From Panax quinquefolius (lineage: Eukaryota > Streptophyta > Magnoliopsida > Apiales > Araliaceae): a DNA stretch of 64,000 nt. Below, piece after piece: positions 1 through 12,245 of the stretch (positions are counted from its first letter, which is position 1; every line of letters begins with the position of its first letter). The position numbers and the translations under genes were made by a program. The stretch covers positions 122,074,307-122,138,306 of the forward strand of contig CM035164.1 of assembly GCA_020205615.1 (NCBI GenBank), in the 5' to 3' direction. A model generated the notes under the pieces. The model was not told where the DNA came from and did not search any database. It worked only from the letters and a program-made list of their open reading frames with translations.

Positions 1-104
1 ATATTATTTTTTTTTTTCAGTAATGATATTATTTCTTCAATATCATTATCTTTGAAATGTTGATCCAAGTTTTATCAAATTTGAAATTTTTTCATGCTCT
101 GGGT

Positions 105-300
105 TACTATTCATGAGTTACTATTCACGAGTTACTATTCACGAAAGTTACTATTCATGAGTTACTATTCACGAAGTTACTATTCACGAGTACTATTCAT
201 GTAAGCGTGAAGATGTTTTTTGTGGAATTTCTATCTTTTGGCGTCGAGTTACTATTCACGATACTCTGAGACTATTCACGATACTAAGACTATTCACCTA
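105..300 (+). repeat. ACTATTCACGAG minisatellite in LTR
   Basis: About nine imperfect copies of a 15-17 bp unit, GAGTTACTATTCACGA, with a gap at 200-245. The same unit recurs as its complement in the LTRs at 26100-26310, 32160-32360, 38930-39125 and 45700-45900, and in plus orientation at 50318-50430. Confidence 0.85.
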
Positions 301-524
301 AAAATAAAATTTCTTCTTTTCGTCAAAACATCTATTCGGATACTAACTCGATTGTATCCATGTTTTGATCATTCTTGAATTTTACACCACTATGATTATT
401 TTTGAGGTATTTTTGGGCGTGGATAAAACCAAGTACGAATCCTTAATCCTTAATCCTTGTCATTTTGTTTCACCGGATTCGCTTTTTAAAATATTTTTCA
501 TCATCCTCGCCTTAAATGATGATA

Positions 525-745
525 TTATTGAATATCTTTGGCACAGTAGTCAGAAGATGAATGATTTCTGAAGAATATCTTTGGCCAGTAGTGCAAAGAT
601 GAAGCAGTGTTGAGATGAACACGATCGATTGATTAATATCTTTGGCCTCAGAGTAAAAGATGAACAGTGTTTTAAATGAACATGACCCATCGATGAATAT
701 CTTTGGCGCTTCGTAGTGCAAAAGATGAATATTTGATTCCGTATG
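525..745 (+). repeat. Hairpin minisatellite in LTR
   Basis: Four to five units of about 45-55 bp built on GAATATCTTTGGC ... GTAGTGCAAAGATGAA. Within each unit ATCTTTGG and CAAAGAT are inverted and can pair across a short loop. It is the same repeat as in the LTRs at 25640, 31690, 38425, 45215 and 52785. Confidence 0.8.
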
Positions 746-2370
746 CATATTGATTGATGTTACTGAGGATAAAATATTGATGATGGATCGTTAAATTCAT
801 AGATTATAGTAGATTTCATTCTCTACGTAACTCTTCTATGAATTATTATTTCATTGCGAATATTGATCCGAAACTTGTTGTCTATTGTATTCTATCGATT
901 TTTCCTCGTTGAAGACTAACGATAATTTGTTGTATATTATCTTAGTCATAATATTCTTTATCGGGCTAGTTGAAATCACCCTTTTCCTTGTTGTTCCATT
1001 TTTCTTCTCGTGGAGGCGAGAATGTATGTATGAGTACTTGAGTGGGTATGGAATGAAGATTCTAGAGAGAGTTGTTTAGTAGTCCTCACCATTTTGTAAA
1101 ATAATGAATCAATAATGTGATGAGGATTTATTTGAGTATAGATATTGTCTAGAAGATAATATTTGTATTCAAACTCACAGTTTTACTGTTGTAATAATAA
1201 AGTTGTAGTTGTTTCTGTACCATGTATTTGGCGACTCAGAATGGGTGTTGTGTATACCTATTTTGGGGGCGTCACATGACAATCCACTATTATGGTATTA
1301 TCACCATTTTTTCTTTAACAAAAATATTATTTTTGCTTTTATCATAATTCATTCGTTACTAGTGCGTTTACATCCTCACACCTCAAGAGCTTACTAACAC
1401 TTATAAAATATTTAAAAAAATAGTATTCTGAACTTTCTAAATAATTTTCACATTTTTCGGATTATCCAACAATTTTCTATAATTATTTCTATTTATAAAA
1501 ACTATTATTTAATAGCTTCAAAATAGAAATACTAACTCCATATACTTTTATTTCTTGAAAACATCATCAATATTAATCTTACATTATTATAATATTTTTC
1601 AAAGAAAAATCATAATTTTCCACCATTCATAGAATTTCCTATGAATTTCTTCTATTTTTAAACTAACCATAAATAGTTTAAAAATATAATAAATATTTGT
1701 GTTATTCAATAATTTTTGAAAACTGTCCCGTAAATTATAAAATAATATTATAAGATTTTTCACCAAATTTCATAATTTTTCATCATTCAAAGAATTTTCT
1801 ATGAATTTCCTCCATTTTTAAACTAACCATAAATAGTTTAAAAATATAATAAATATTTCGCTTTTCAATAATTCATCAAAATTTTACGTAAATTCTAAGA
1901 TGATATTATAAGCATTCTCAGTAAAATATTTCAACCCAAATAATTTTTCTGATAAATTAATCATAAACTCTAATATTCAGAAATTTCAATAATTCATAAT
2001 AATTATCCTTTTTATCAAAAAAATAAGGGTCCTAAGCCCTTTCCATGTAAAATTTAATTCTCTACAACTTTGTAGAATAAAGTTTTCCCAAATTCTAACT
2101 CTATCATAGAGATATATTATTATCGAAAATTTTTGTTTGAAGATTTCTGAACCAGCCACCTCACAAAATTCATAACAAATCATAAATTAATCTTTAACGT
2201 TTCACAATTTATGGACATATACTCAACTTATATATGTATAACATATCCGAAAATTACAACGATCCAACGGTCGGATTAAAAATTATAACTCACGCAATAA
2301 AGCTTAAGAACACTGATTTTTCGGACTATGAGTCCTTCGGATCAGTTTCATTCAAACAGTCACCACGAAC

Positions 2371-4153
2371 TGTGACGCCCCCAAAATAGGTCCATTCCAT
2401 CCAACCCATTCTGAGTCGCCAAATACATGGTGCATAAAATAACTACAACTTTATTAATACATTTGTCGCAAAAATACTGACATAACATATATATCATGAA
2501 GTTTAAATACAATTATTGTCTTCTAGATAATATACATACCCAAATAAATCCTCATCACAATTATTTATACATTATTTTACAAAATGGTGAGGACTACTAA
2601 ACAACTCTCTCTAGAACCTTCATTCCATACCCGACTAAGTACTGCTTACATTCTCGCCTCCCGAGAAGAAAAATAGAACAACAAGGAAAAGGGTGAGCTC
2701 AACTAGCCCAGTAAAGAATATTATGACTAAGATAATATACAACAAATTATCGTTAGTCTTCAACAGGGAAAAATCTAATAGAATACAATAGACAACCAAT
2801 TTTAAATCAATCTGCAGCGGAAACAACAATTCATTAGAAGAGTTAAGTAGAGAATGCAAACTACTATCTTCTATATATGAATTTAAAAGTTCATCGTCGA
2901 TATTTTATCTCTGTAACATCAATCAATATATATCTGGAATCAAATATTCATCTTTGCACTCATGTGCCAAAGATATTCATCACCGGGTCATGTTCATCTA
3001 AACACTGCTCATCTTTGCACTACGGGCCAAAGATATTCATAAGAAATTATTCATCTTTTTGACTACAAAGCCAAAGATATTCAATAATATCATCATTTAA
3101 GATCGAGGATGATGAAAATATTTTTAAAGAAACGAATCCAAAGAAACAAAATGACAAGGATTAAGGATTAAGAATTGTATTTTGTTTTATCCATGTGTTA
3201 AACATTTAATGCCACAAAAATACTCTTCCTCCTCATATACTCATATATCCCACATTCATTATAAAATATCACCAATTAATATATTATTAAAATAATATAT
3301 TTAAATGAATTATTTTATCGAAAAAGATAAAATATTAATTTTCAACAATTGTCACATTAAAAATTTTCTCCATCTATATCCACATAAAATCAATATTTTT
3401 CTCATCAAATAAATCAATAATTAATTATTCACAAAAATATTACAGAATCATTGTCTTGTGACTGTAAGCCGCTTCAGAAAGAGGGGCTTTCCAATAAGGA
3501 TCTCTCATCACCGCCATGCAATTAGGTGACCAAACCTCTCCTTAGATGTAACTTTCTAGACATCGCCAATAATGTTATCTAATAATATTATTCAGATAAT
3601 ATGAATTATTGCTTCAATAATGAAAAATACCGTGTAATGACAATTTATCAAACAACAAAGATAATATAAAATATCAATGCAATAATTATTGAATCAATAA
3701 AATAAAATATCGAAAGCAAGAATTATCGTAACAATTATTGAGTAGTGCCTTCTTACGTAAGAATCAATAATTGGTGTAATACTGCGCTACTTCTTGTTCA
3801 ACGCGTATTAGTGTGTTTTAACCAATTCGTATTCCAACAAGATAATCTGTAATAACTACGCCAAGTATTTATAAACAACTTATATTTGTCGCTTTTCTTC
3901 ATCCAATCGCTTTTATTATGGGGCCCACAAAAAGATCCGCGTGTCGCATCAGCGAATATTCCCTGACGATCTGAATATTCCACGACCAAACGAATATTCC
4001 CCACAATAATGAATATTTTATAACCACTTGCTTATTCAAATATTTACAGTATTTTACCCATAACTATCCACATTAATCAAATCAACCCTTACTATTTTAA
4101 AATAATAAATAGAGGAAAATAAATTTTATTTATTAATAATTTGGGGTCTTACA
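2371..4153 (-). mobile_element. Solo gypsy LTR with perfect TSD CGAAC
   Basis: It runs from TGTGACGCCCCC at 2371 to GGGGTCTTACA at 4153 and is flanked by identical 5-bp copies of CGAAC (2366-2370 and 4154-4158). There is no internal domain, primer-binding site or polypurine tract, so it is a solo LTR left by recombination between the two LTRs of an integrated element. At 1783 bp it is shorter than the 2.74 kb LTRs of the array. It contains the hairpin minisatellite and the conserved block near 2690-2760. Confidence 0.92.
2940..3095 (-). repeat. Hairpin minisatellite in solo LTR
   Basis: Three units with CATCTTTGCACT ... GCCAAAGATATTCA. ATCTTTG and CAAAGAT are inverted within the unit. Confidence 0.75.
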
Positions 4154-4589
4154 CGAACAATCTACAAAGAATTTTTTGTGTGATTCAAATTTCTACATTT
4201 AGCTTACCTCCAGGGCTTTCTTTTGATATATGGCTCATCTCCTAACTCTGATACACAAAGAGTTATGGATTTTACAAAATCAACTAGTAAACTAATTTTT
4301 CTGAAAATTTCCAGATTTCGTTTTTCATTTGATTTCTAGATTTCTCTCATTTGATTCATGTTGATGCAAGCTTAAATCATCCAAATCAAGTATGAACAAA
4401 ATCTCTTCATATTAAATTCATGAAAACTTAAATAGAAAATAAATCAAAGGTTTTAACATACCTTTTTAATTTTCTCAAGTTTTTCCATTACACCCACTTG
4501 ATTCTCTCACTAGCTTCTTGGATGTTTTAAAGGATGAAGATGAATATGGTGATCATGGAATGATTAAGGATGAAGAAGATATGAAGTTG

Positions 4590-4860
4590 TGGGTTTACTC
4601 TTCTTCCTCCTCTTCCCTCCCTCTCTTTCTTTAGTTTCATCCGAGAGTATGAAGTGTAAGAAATGGGTTTCTCTGTATTCCTTTTCTTATTTTTCCTCTT
4701 TTCTATCTTACTCTCTCTCCTCTCCCCCGTGAGTAGAAATGGGGGGAGTATCCTCTCTTTCTCTTTTGTTTTTTTCTTTTCTTTTTCCTTTCTTTTCCTA
4801 ACTTTCTTCCTTCTTCTTTTTTTTTCCTTCCTTCTCCCCACATGTTCCCCCCAATCTCTT
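4590..4860. repeat. Polypyrimidine/polypurine tract
   Basis: About 270 bp almost purely C/T on the plus strand, broken by a short mixed stretch near 4635-4665 and a G-run near 4741. Any lysine/arginine-rich reading frame on the minus strand here is a by-product of the purine run. It lies in the degenerate LTR. Confidence 0.85.
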
Positions 4861-5095
4861 TCCCAAATTTTCTTTTAATCAATACATGTGACTTCATTAC
4901 TCCCTAACATATCAAAGATTCCTAGCCGCCTCCCACATAAGAAATGCTACTAGAAACTAATTCCATTAATATATTAATTAGTTTATCCGATTAATTGTTC
5001 ATTTATCCAATTATCAAATTTAACATTTTAAAATTTTAAAAATAATAATCATAAATTAAATTAGACTTTTATTTTATAAAAGTCGGGGTTTTACA

Positions 5096-5900
5096 GCCTC
5101 CATCATGATTTTATACTTTAAATCAAGGCCGTTAGGAACACAAAGTCTGGAGTTGACTCGAATTATTCCTTCTTCATCGATTCTTGCTTCCGGCATCGCA
5201 CCTTCTTGCACTTTCTTCCTCATACGCATCACCGGATCTCAGAATTTGAGCGAATTTTAATTTTATCAATTAAAGCTCGGTTCTCTTCAGATATTTGCCA
5301 TCATCACGTGGGTCCTTGAGTCTTTATCTCTATCTCCATCCTTTTCAAGTCATACAAAATGGGCCTTTGCGTTGACAATATTGCACTCGCATCGCGATAT
5401 GATCTTCTACTCAATGCGTCATTTACCACGCTTAAGCTTCCGTGATGGTATTGGATGGTATGATCATAATCATTCAACAGCCTCAAGCCAAAGTCGTTTA
5501 TCGCGTGTTGAGTTCCTTTTGAGTGAAGAAATATTTGAGGCTTTTATGATCCAGAAAGATCTCCACTTTCTACCCATACAAGTAATGCCTCCAAATTTTA
5601 AGTGCAAAGACAATAAATTTATTAACTCTGGGTCATGAGTAGGATAATTCCTCTCATATTCTTTGAGTTGTCGTGAGGCATAAAGCTATGACTTTCCCAT
5701 GTTGCATGAGAACACATCCTAACCCTTTGCACAAGCATCATCAGAGATAACAAATCCTCCAAACCGTAGATGGTATTGTCGTAACAGGTCTTTGAAATGA
5801 GTCTCCTCTTGAGTTCTTGAAAACTCTTCTCACATTCCTCGCTTCCAACCAAACTTTGTATCTTCCGAGTCACCGAGTTAGTGGAGTAAGCGATTCGAGA
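5096..5900 (-). pseudogene. Gypsy pol remnant: RNase H segment
   Basis: Read on the minus strand, this is the RNase H part of a Tekay-like gypsy pol. Recognisable pieces are AFQELKRRL-type text (about 5800-5850) and RLLNDYDHTIQYHHG...VVNDALSR at 5304-5486, matching the family's [25 protein letters not shown]. Frames shift repeatedly. The left edge at 5096 corresponds to 29142, 35159 and 41939 in the array internals, so integrase and the polypurine tract are missing on this side. Not functional. Confidence 0.75.
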
Positions 5901-6660
5901 AAACCTTCTACGAATCTTCAATAATAACCAATTAAGCCGAGAAAGCTACGACTTTCGATCCATCGATTTAGGTTGCTCCCGACTTTGAATAGCTTCAATC
6001 TTTCTTGGGTCAATGATATTCCACGACTTGATACCACGTGCCCAAGGAATGCTACTTCCTCAAGCCGTAACTCGCATTTCTTCAACTTGGCATAAAGCTT
6101 GTATTCACGAAGCTTTTGAGTATCGACCTCAAAGGTTCCTCATGATCTTCACTATTTTTGGAATATATGATGATGTCATCAATAAAGACGACCACAAAAT
6201 GATCCAAATATTCCTCAATACTCGGTTCATCATATCCATGAAGGCAAAGATGAGCATTAGTCAATCCAAAGGACACGACTAGAATTCATAATGCCCGCAT
6301 CGAGTTCCGAAAAGCCGCCTTTTGAATATCATCGGTTCTAATCTTCAATCGGTGATATCCTAAGCGAAGATCAATCTTTGAAAAAATTTGGCTCTCTTGA
6401 ATCCGGTCAAACAGTCATCAATACGTGGCAATGGATACCTATTTTGATGGTGACATGATTCAACTCCCGATAATCAATACAAAGTCGCATACTCCCATCT
6501 TTCTTCTTCACGAATAAGCAGAGCACCCCAAGGAGAAGTACTAGGGATTTAATAAAGCCAATGTCTAACAATTCCTGCAATTGAGTCTTTAACTCCTCAA
6601 GTTCAATAGAGCCATTCGATATGAGACTTTGGAAATGGGTTTTGTCTCGGGTTCAAGGTC
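5901..6660 (-). pseudogene. Gypsy pol remnant: reverse transcriptase
   Basis: This is the only RT core in the window. A minus-strand frame from 6276 to 6082 reads MSFGLTNA and then FVVVFIDDIIIYSK. FIDD, the YxDD catalytic box of plant gypsy elements, lies at 6175-6186. The fingers region follows at 6300-6600 in shifted frames, and the protease-RT linker at 6603-6812 reads NEFLTYSTKNFPPTPGVK, close to the family's NEFPDVFPEDLPGLPP. Several frameshifts and stops make it inactive as read. This segment is the one missing from all three array internals. Confidence 0.85.
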
Positions 6661-7250
6661 GATACAAAATTTAATTTCACGCCTGGGGTAGGCGGGAAGT
6701 TCTTCGTGGAATACGTCAGAAATTCATTAACAATAAAAATATTATTCAAAATCGACGTATTTTTGTTTAGATTCATGATACGAGCTAAGAAAGCTTGACA
6801 TCCGCTTTTCAATAAACGAATAGCTTTATGGCTTGAGATGACAAAGATTGATTTTAATGGTTTGGTTGCTGAATTCGCATAATAGGTCGATTAGGAATAT
6901 AAAAGCTAACAACCTTACGAAAACAATCAATTTTTGCACGATGAGTAGTTAACCAATCAATCCTCGTAATTACATCAAATGCAAGTATTTTTAATGCAAT
7001 AAGATCGACAGTGTAATGTGTGGGTACCAACTTGAACCAAACAAGACTTATAAACCGTGGATGTAATGAAGGTTTCTCCCAAAAGGAGTTTCCACAGATA
7101 AGTCAAAATCTAATTTCTCCTGAGTCAAATTTAATCGTTGAGCGCAAGTAGAGAAATAAAAGAATGGGTAGAACCCAGATCAAATAAAGTGTAGACTTCG
7201 CTAGAGTTTATGATAAGCTTACCCGTGATGACCTCATTCGTTCCTTGCTC
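6661..7250 (-). pseudogene. Gypsy pol remnant: aspartic protease
   Basis: The minus strand around 7200-7160 reads VYTLFDLGSTHSF, the retroelement protease active-site region, where the expected catalytic triplet is D-T/S-G. Here it reads D-L-G (codons GAT CTG GGT). The array copies read D-I-G, a frameshift, and D-M-G at the same site. Downstream text follows the usual LTTHHAKIDC and VVSF order in shifted frames. No continuous frame remains. Confidence 0.75.
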
Positions 7251-7319
7251 TGGGAAGTCACAACAAACGCCTCCTTGCACTACCAACTTTGACTTTTCTC
7301 GACAACCTTTGGTGCCTCC

Positions 7320-8520
7320 ATCCTAGTTGAATTTATCTTCTATTGAACGACAAAATCGGGCCAAGTGACCTTCTCTTCCATAATTATAACATGCTTTGAC
7401 TGACATCGCGCAATTTGACCGATGTGTTTCTCCCTCCGCATTTGAAGCATATGATAAGTGGTCTTTCTCCTTCCTTAACAACGGTGTCTTTGGTCTTGGA
7501 CGACTTCTTTCCATCATCATTGAATCTCCTTTCTTGAAATGTCTATTCTTATTGTTTTGGCACCGATTACCACCGGCGGTTACCATTTCGCCCGTTGATT
7601 TCCTCCACGCTTGTTGTCACCGCTTCACGATCGCTTCTCACCGGTATTATCATTTTGTAAATTACCGCTTCTTTTTGGTCAGTGTTGACTTCGTTATCGC
7701 GCTTCCACCAATCGAGCCCTATTTACAACATCCGAATACAAACACGCTTTATGAGAAATAAGATGTCGACGATCTCCACTTCAAACCTCTTAAAAACTTT
7801 CGTCATTCTCTTTTATTATCCACCAAGTGGGACGAAAACCGGATAACTCCGCAAATTTTGCCTCGTATTGCGACACCTGGCCATATTGTTTTGCTCCAAT
7901 TTGATAAACTCCACCTCCTTCATGTGACGAATACTTTCGAAAGTATTTGTCATTGAATGTTCTTGGAACTTCTCCCAAGACATCTTCAAGACGACAGATT
8001 GAGTACGCTTTTGGAATTTCCACCAAGAATCTGCCTCTCCGCTGCAACATAAAGGCGTGAAAGGAAACTTTTGCTCTCGGAGCATCCCAAGACATCAAAT
8101 ATCTTGGTGATCTGCTTTGTCCATGCTTCCGCCATAAGTGGTTTTGCTTCCCTTAAACTCCTGGTGGTCCCAGCTCCTTGAATTGTTTAGCGGTGATGTA
8201 CCGAGAGTTTCAAAGTGTTTCTACCTACATTTTGGATAGGAGCCGCTCTCGCTTTCTTTGCTGCGTAATTAATCGTATAAAGCCTCTCAACAATCCATCA
8301 TTCAAAGATTTGGTCAAGGTTGTTGTTTGCATGAGGATTGTCGCCTTCCCGATGCACATTCTCCTCGATTATTGATATGTGGAGACTCAACGGTCTCTTG
8401 TGCTCCATTGTTATTCTCAATATTTTCTATGTCATTTTCAGATATCGCCACAAAACAAAGGTTAATTGACATGTAACATAATATCTCTAAACTCCCGACC
8501 AACCAATTTAAATACAAAAT
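7320..8520 (-). pseudogene. Gypsy gag remnant with zinc knuckle
   Basis: The capsid-like part lies at 7790-8098, with FNDKYF, VSQYEAKFAELS and, in the next frame, AFMLQRRG, all typical of Tekay-like gag. The nucleocapsid knuckle is at 7375-7420 and reads CYNYGREGHLARFC. It is a CCHC knuckle whose second cysteine is tyrosine (TGT to TAT). A basic, K/R-rich stretch follows it. Frameshifts split gag into at least three frames. The N-terminal part toward 8520 is poorly readable. Confidence 0.8.
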
Positions 8521-8584
8521 AAATTTAAGTAGGTCATACTAACAAGAATTCCCCGTCTCTCTCCTCCTAGTTCTAGTCTCACAT

Positions 8585-8621
8585 CTTAGCCAGGATCATA
8601 TCCCTAAGCTTTGATACTAAC
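8585..8621 (-). other. Primer-binding site region of the gypsy element
   Basis: Read on the minus strand, the bases after the LTR are GGTTAGTATCAAAGCTTAGG. This resembles the TGGTATCAGAGC primer-binding site that pairs with initiator methionine tRNA, with changes. The same place in the array reads GGTTAATATCGAGCTTAGGG. Confidence 0.6.
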
Positions 8622-9764
8622 CGTGACACCCCAAAATTAGGTATACATCACCCATCTTGGGTCGCCAAATACATAAGATGTAATTCAAATACAACTTACT
8701 AATACAACTGTCAGGTATAATACGACAATAAAACATAAACTCGTGAGTTTGAATACAAATATTATCTACTAGAGATTATACAAACTCAAAAGGAGTCCTC
8801 ATTACAATTATTATCACACTATTTCACGTAATAGTGAGGAATACTAATGCTTATCCTTTGGACCATCACTCGCTCCCGACTCGTCCCAACCTATATTCTC
8901 ATTTCTCGAAGAGAACAAAGTGAAAGAAGAAGGGTGAGCTCAACTAGCCCAAGAAGAGTATTATGACTAAGATAATGCAGAATAAATTATCATTAGTCTC
9001 CAACAATGTTAAACTAATAAAATATAATAGACATCAAGTTTAATCTAGCGGTGAACAAGCAATCCATTAAAAGAGTCAAGTAGAAAATAAAATCTACTAT
9101 CTTTTATGATTAAAAATGTTTTCATCATCATATCACCGGAGACTCACTTAATAAATATTCCACATCATCGAATCACCCCTACACTACTACTACCAATGAT
9201 ATTCTTTAGTATCACGACCACAATTATCCACGCACTACGGCCAAGAATATTTGTGTATTCATTAATGGTCATGATCATGCCAACAACTCGTCCATCAATG
9301 CACTACGGGCCAATGAGAACTTTTACCACATCATTTGTAACATTACTATTATGATTACACCGAATAATCCTCATCATAAATCATACCAAGTCCATCTATG
9401 CACTACAGGCCACCGATGACTTTCAACAAAATATAAGCATGAGGATGATGACAATGATATAAGAATTCAATAAAATAAGTTCAAGAATTATTTTATCCAG
9501 GAATTATTAACGTCCAAATTGTCAACATGATCATTGTTTTGTAGAGTAAAATTCAAGAATGATCGGAAGAATATTTTCATGAAAAGATATTGGATGAAGC
9601 TTAAATATCAAGGATATTCTACTAATTTCATGGAGTATAGAAGTCAAAACTTTAACCAACCGAGTATAATAAAGAATGGAATAACAAAAGAAATCACCAT
9701 GCAATGCGATGCTTGCGTATGTAAGGTTATTCCAATGTAATAATAATAACAAAACTAGGTCGTG

Positions 9765-9950
9765 CAAAATTTGCACCAACAATGTGGATGTTCCAATGTA
9801 TAATAATAATAAGATTTTACCCAGTCCCGTAAAACACATGCATGTGATGTTCCAACTAATAATAATAAAGACGATTTTAACCAGTCAAAGTCCGGTAAAC
9901 ACACGAATAAGATGTTCCAACAGTAATAATAGAAGAATGTCACCAAGTAT
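9765..9950 (-). repeat. GGAACATC...GGTT tandem repeat in LTR
   Basis: Three units of about 60 bp with GATGTTCCAA and CCAGTCC/CCGGTAAA cores. This is the minus-strand version of the repeat at 12010-12245, 22540-22800 and 61730-61900. Confidence 0.65.
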
Positions 9951-11635
9951 AGGGTGAGTATCACAGATACAAGTTATTCCAATGTAATAATAAGAAATGA
10001 AATAACAACAATTCTCTTCATAAATAAGAAAGAATAACACCCCTCTTACGAAATACAACAAATAATATTCCTACCTTAAGAAGAATAATCTTTGGATATA
10101 TAAGTAGTGAAGTAAAGAAGAATACTTTCTTCTTTCTCTCTATAGTTTATCTCTGTAGTTTCAAAGAATTAAAAGAAAATAATGAATGAATGAGCTTCTT
10201 TTTATAGAAAAATGGAATGCATGGTAACTAACTCATGAACTATTTAGATTGATTTCTTGATCGATCCATATTTAAAGCAAAAATAAAATAAAATATATTC
10301 TATTTATAATCTAATAAAACGAATAACTTTATAAAAGATTTTATTATGCAAACACTATGCATAATAAAATATAATATATTCTAATTATTGCTAATAAAAA
10401 ATGTATAGCTTTATAAAAGTATTCTGCTTTATATATAAAAAGATTTTACTATGCAAAACACTATGCATATACTATATAAACACTATGCATAATAGAATAT
10501 AATATATTCTATTTATAGAATAATTTTATAAAAGTATTCGCTTTTTATATAAAAAGATTTTCTCGTATTATTACATTAATAATACCAACAAAACCGAGTG
10601 ACTTATCACTTACGCATCAATAATTAATACAAAGTGTGCTATTATGCAACCACGCGTATTCATCGTATTTTTAACACCGGTGTTTCAACAGCTTAACTGT
10701 AAAACTTCCGCCGTTATTTTCATAAAAAGTATTTTTGTCGCTTTTCAATCCGGCAATAATTTCGTCAGTAGGGTCCACCAATGATTGTGTCGTTGTATTA
10801 ATATTTCTGTTAAAACGAATATTCCCAGACCAATCGAATATTATATAACAACTTCATGTATTTTGCAAAATTTATAAATATTACCCACAACTATCATGTG
10901 AGACCCCAGATTTTATCAATAAAGATTTAAATTTTGTTGAAATAATTTTTAATATTATGGTGTGAATTTAAGATAATATTATAGTTGTGGGTAGTATTTA
11001 TAAATTTTGCAAAAGTATGCAAGTGGTTATATTATATTCGATTGGTCGGGAATATTCGATTAGCAGAGGAATATTCGTATAACTACCAATCATCAGGTGG
11101 ACCCCCATAATGTAATTATTGTTTGGATCGAAAAAACGAAAAATATTTTATCAAATAACTACGGAAGTTTTACCGTATTATCGCTGAACTACTTTTAGTA
11201 GTAAAAGTACAAGATTACGTGTGGTCGCATAAGAAAGATTACCTGGTATCGATTATCGATGCTTATGTGAGAAGTCACCGGTTTGATTCCATTATCATTA
11301 GATTAATAATATGAATTATTATAATGATAATGACGCTTTTGTTTTATTCGTATTATTAACGTAATAAAATGTAAAACATCTTTTATATAAAATAGAATAC
11401 TTTATTAAAGTTATTCTATAAATGTAATATATTATATTTTATTACGATAAGTATATAGTAAAGTTTTCATAGTGTTTTTGCATAAGATTGCATAAATGTT
11501 TGCATAGTAAAATATTTTTATATAAATAGAATATATTATATTTTATTTAAAAGATTTTCTTTAAATATGGACCGCCGATTAAAGTAAATCAATCTGGACC
11601 GCTTCATGGATTAGTTACTATGCATTCCATTTTCC

Positions 11636-11643
11636 TATAAATA
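11636..11643 (+). promoter_or_regulatory. TATA box of LTR
   Basis: TATAAATA in CATTTTCCTATAAATAAAGC, identical in place and context to 61356-61363. Downstream there are repeated GAGAGAAATTATAGAGAGA elements of the likely leader. Confidence 0.6.
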
Positions 11644-12009
11644 AAGCTCATTCCTTCATTATTTTCTTACGAATTCATTGAAACTCTAGAGAGAGAAATT
11701 ATAGAGAGAAGCTATAGAGAGAAATTTATAGAAAGAAGAAGAGTATTCTCGCTACTTCACTACTTCTATATTCGCCTTCTTTACTGGAGTGGGTGTTATT
11801 CTTTCTTCTTAAAGAGAACTTCATTATTCCATTCATTATTATTCATTGGAATAACTCGTAAAAGTGGCATACCCTATACATAACTCAGATACGCCTGTGA
11901 CACCCTATACTTGGTGAAATCCTTATGTTATTCCATCGCTTATTATTCTCATTGGAATAACTCAGATACGCTGATTTACCTATACTTGGTGACATTCTTC
12001 TATTATTCT

Positions 12010-12245
12010 TGGAACATCCTGTTTGTGTGTTTTACACCTGACCGGTTCCATTTTTTATTATTCTGCTGGAACATCCTCATCATGCAGTGTTTACACCGGA
12101 CCGGTTCCGCTCTTTATCATTCTGCTTGAATATCCTATCTCGTGTTTTTACATTCGGATCTGGTTCCATCTTTATTATTCTCGTTGAACATCCCGCTTGC
12201 AGTAATTTCACCCGACCGGTTCCGTTATTATTATTCTCCGTTGAA
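12010..12245 (+). repeat. GGAACATCC...ACCGGTTCC tandem repeat
   Basis: Four imperfect units of about 58 bp, each beginning (G)GAACATCC and ending near GACCGGTTCCG, separated by TTATTATTCTG. GGAAC and GTTCC are inverted at the unit ends. It lies about 370-600 bp downstream of the TATA box. Confidence 0.75.

Larger units (their letters stand above)
1..1276 (+). mobile_element. Ty3/gypsy LTR, 3' part, cut by the window edge
   Basis: The right end reads TTTTGGGGGCGTCACA, the 3' terminus shared by all LTRs of this family here. The body is the reverse complement of the LTRs at 25102-47377: the ACTATTCACGAG repeat, the ATCTTTGGC hairpin repeat, then the conserved block with TTATCTTAGTCATAATATTC and GGGCTAGTTG. 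The 5' part and any TATA box lie left of the window. The 5 bp after it, TGACA, would be its right target-site copy, but the left copy cannot be seen. It could be a solo LTR or the end of a full element. Confidence 0.85.
1277..5095 (-). mobile_element. Degenerate gypsy LTR, split by a solo LTR
   Basis: On the minus strand it starts TGTAAAACCCCGACTTTTAT at 5095, a variant of the TGTAAGACCCC start of the other LTRs. It is interrupted by the solo LTR at 2371-4153. The part at 2210-2300 shares a block with the 25102-type LTRs (ACATATC then AAAATTACAACGATCC). Parts of 1980-2170 resemble 51100-51260 of the solo LTR at 50270. It abuts a gypsy internal region at 5096 inside its RNase H segment with no polypurine tract, so it is not that element's own 3' LTR; insertion or rearrangement is inferred. 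Its far end is uncertain because the plus LTR ends at 1276. Confidence 0.6.

Noticed and set aside
4527..4897. Lysine/arginine-rich open frames of about 100 and 65 residues on the minus strand, and a serine/phenylalanine-rich one on the plus strand
   Set aside because: They are produced by the purine/pyrimidine tract; no start context, domain or conservation.
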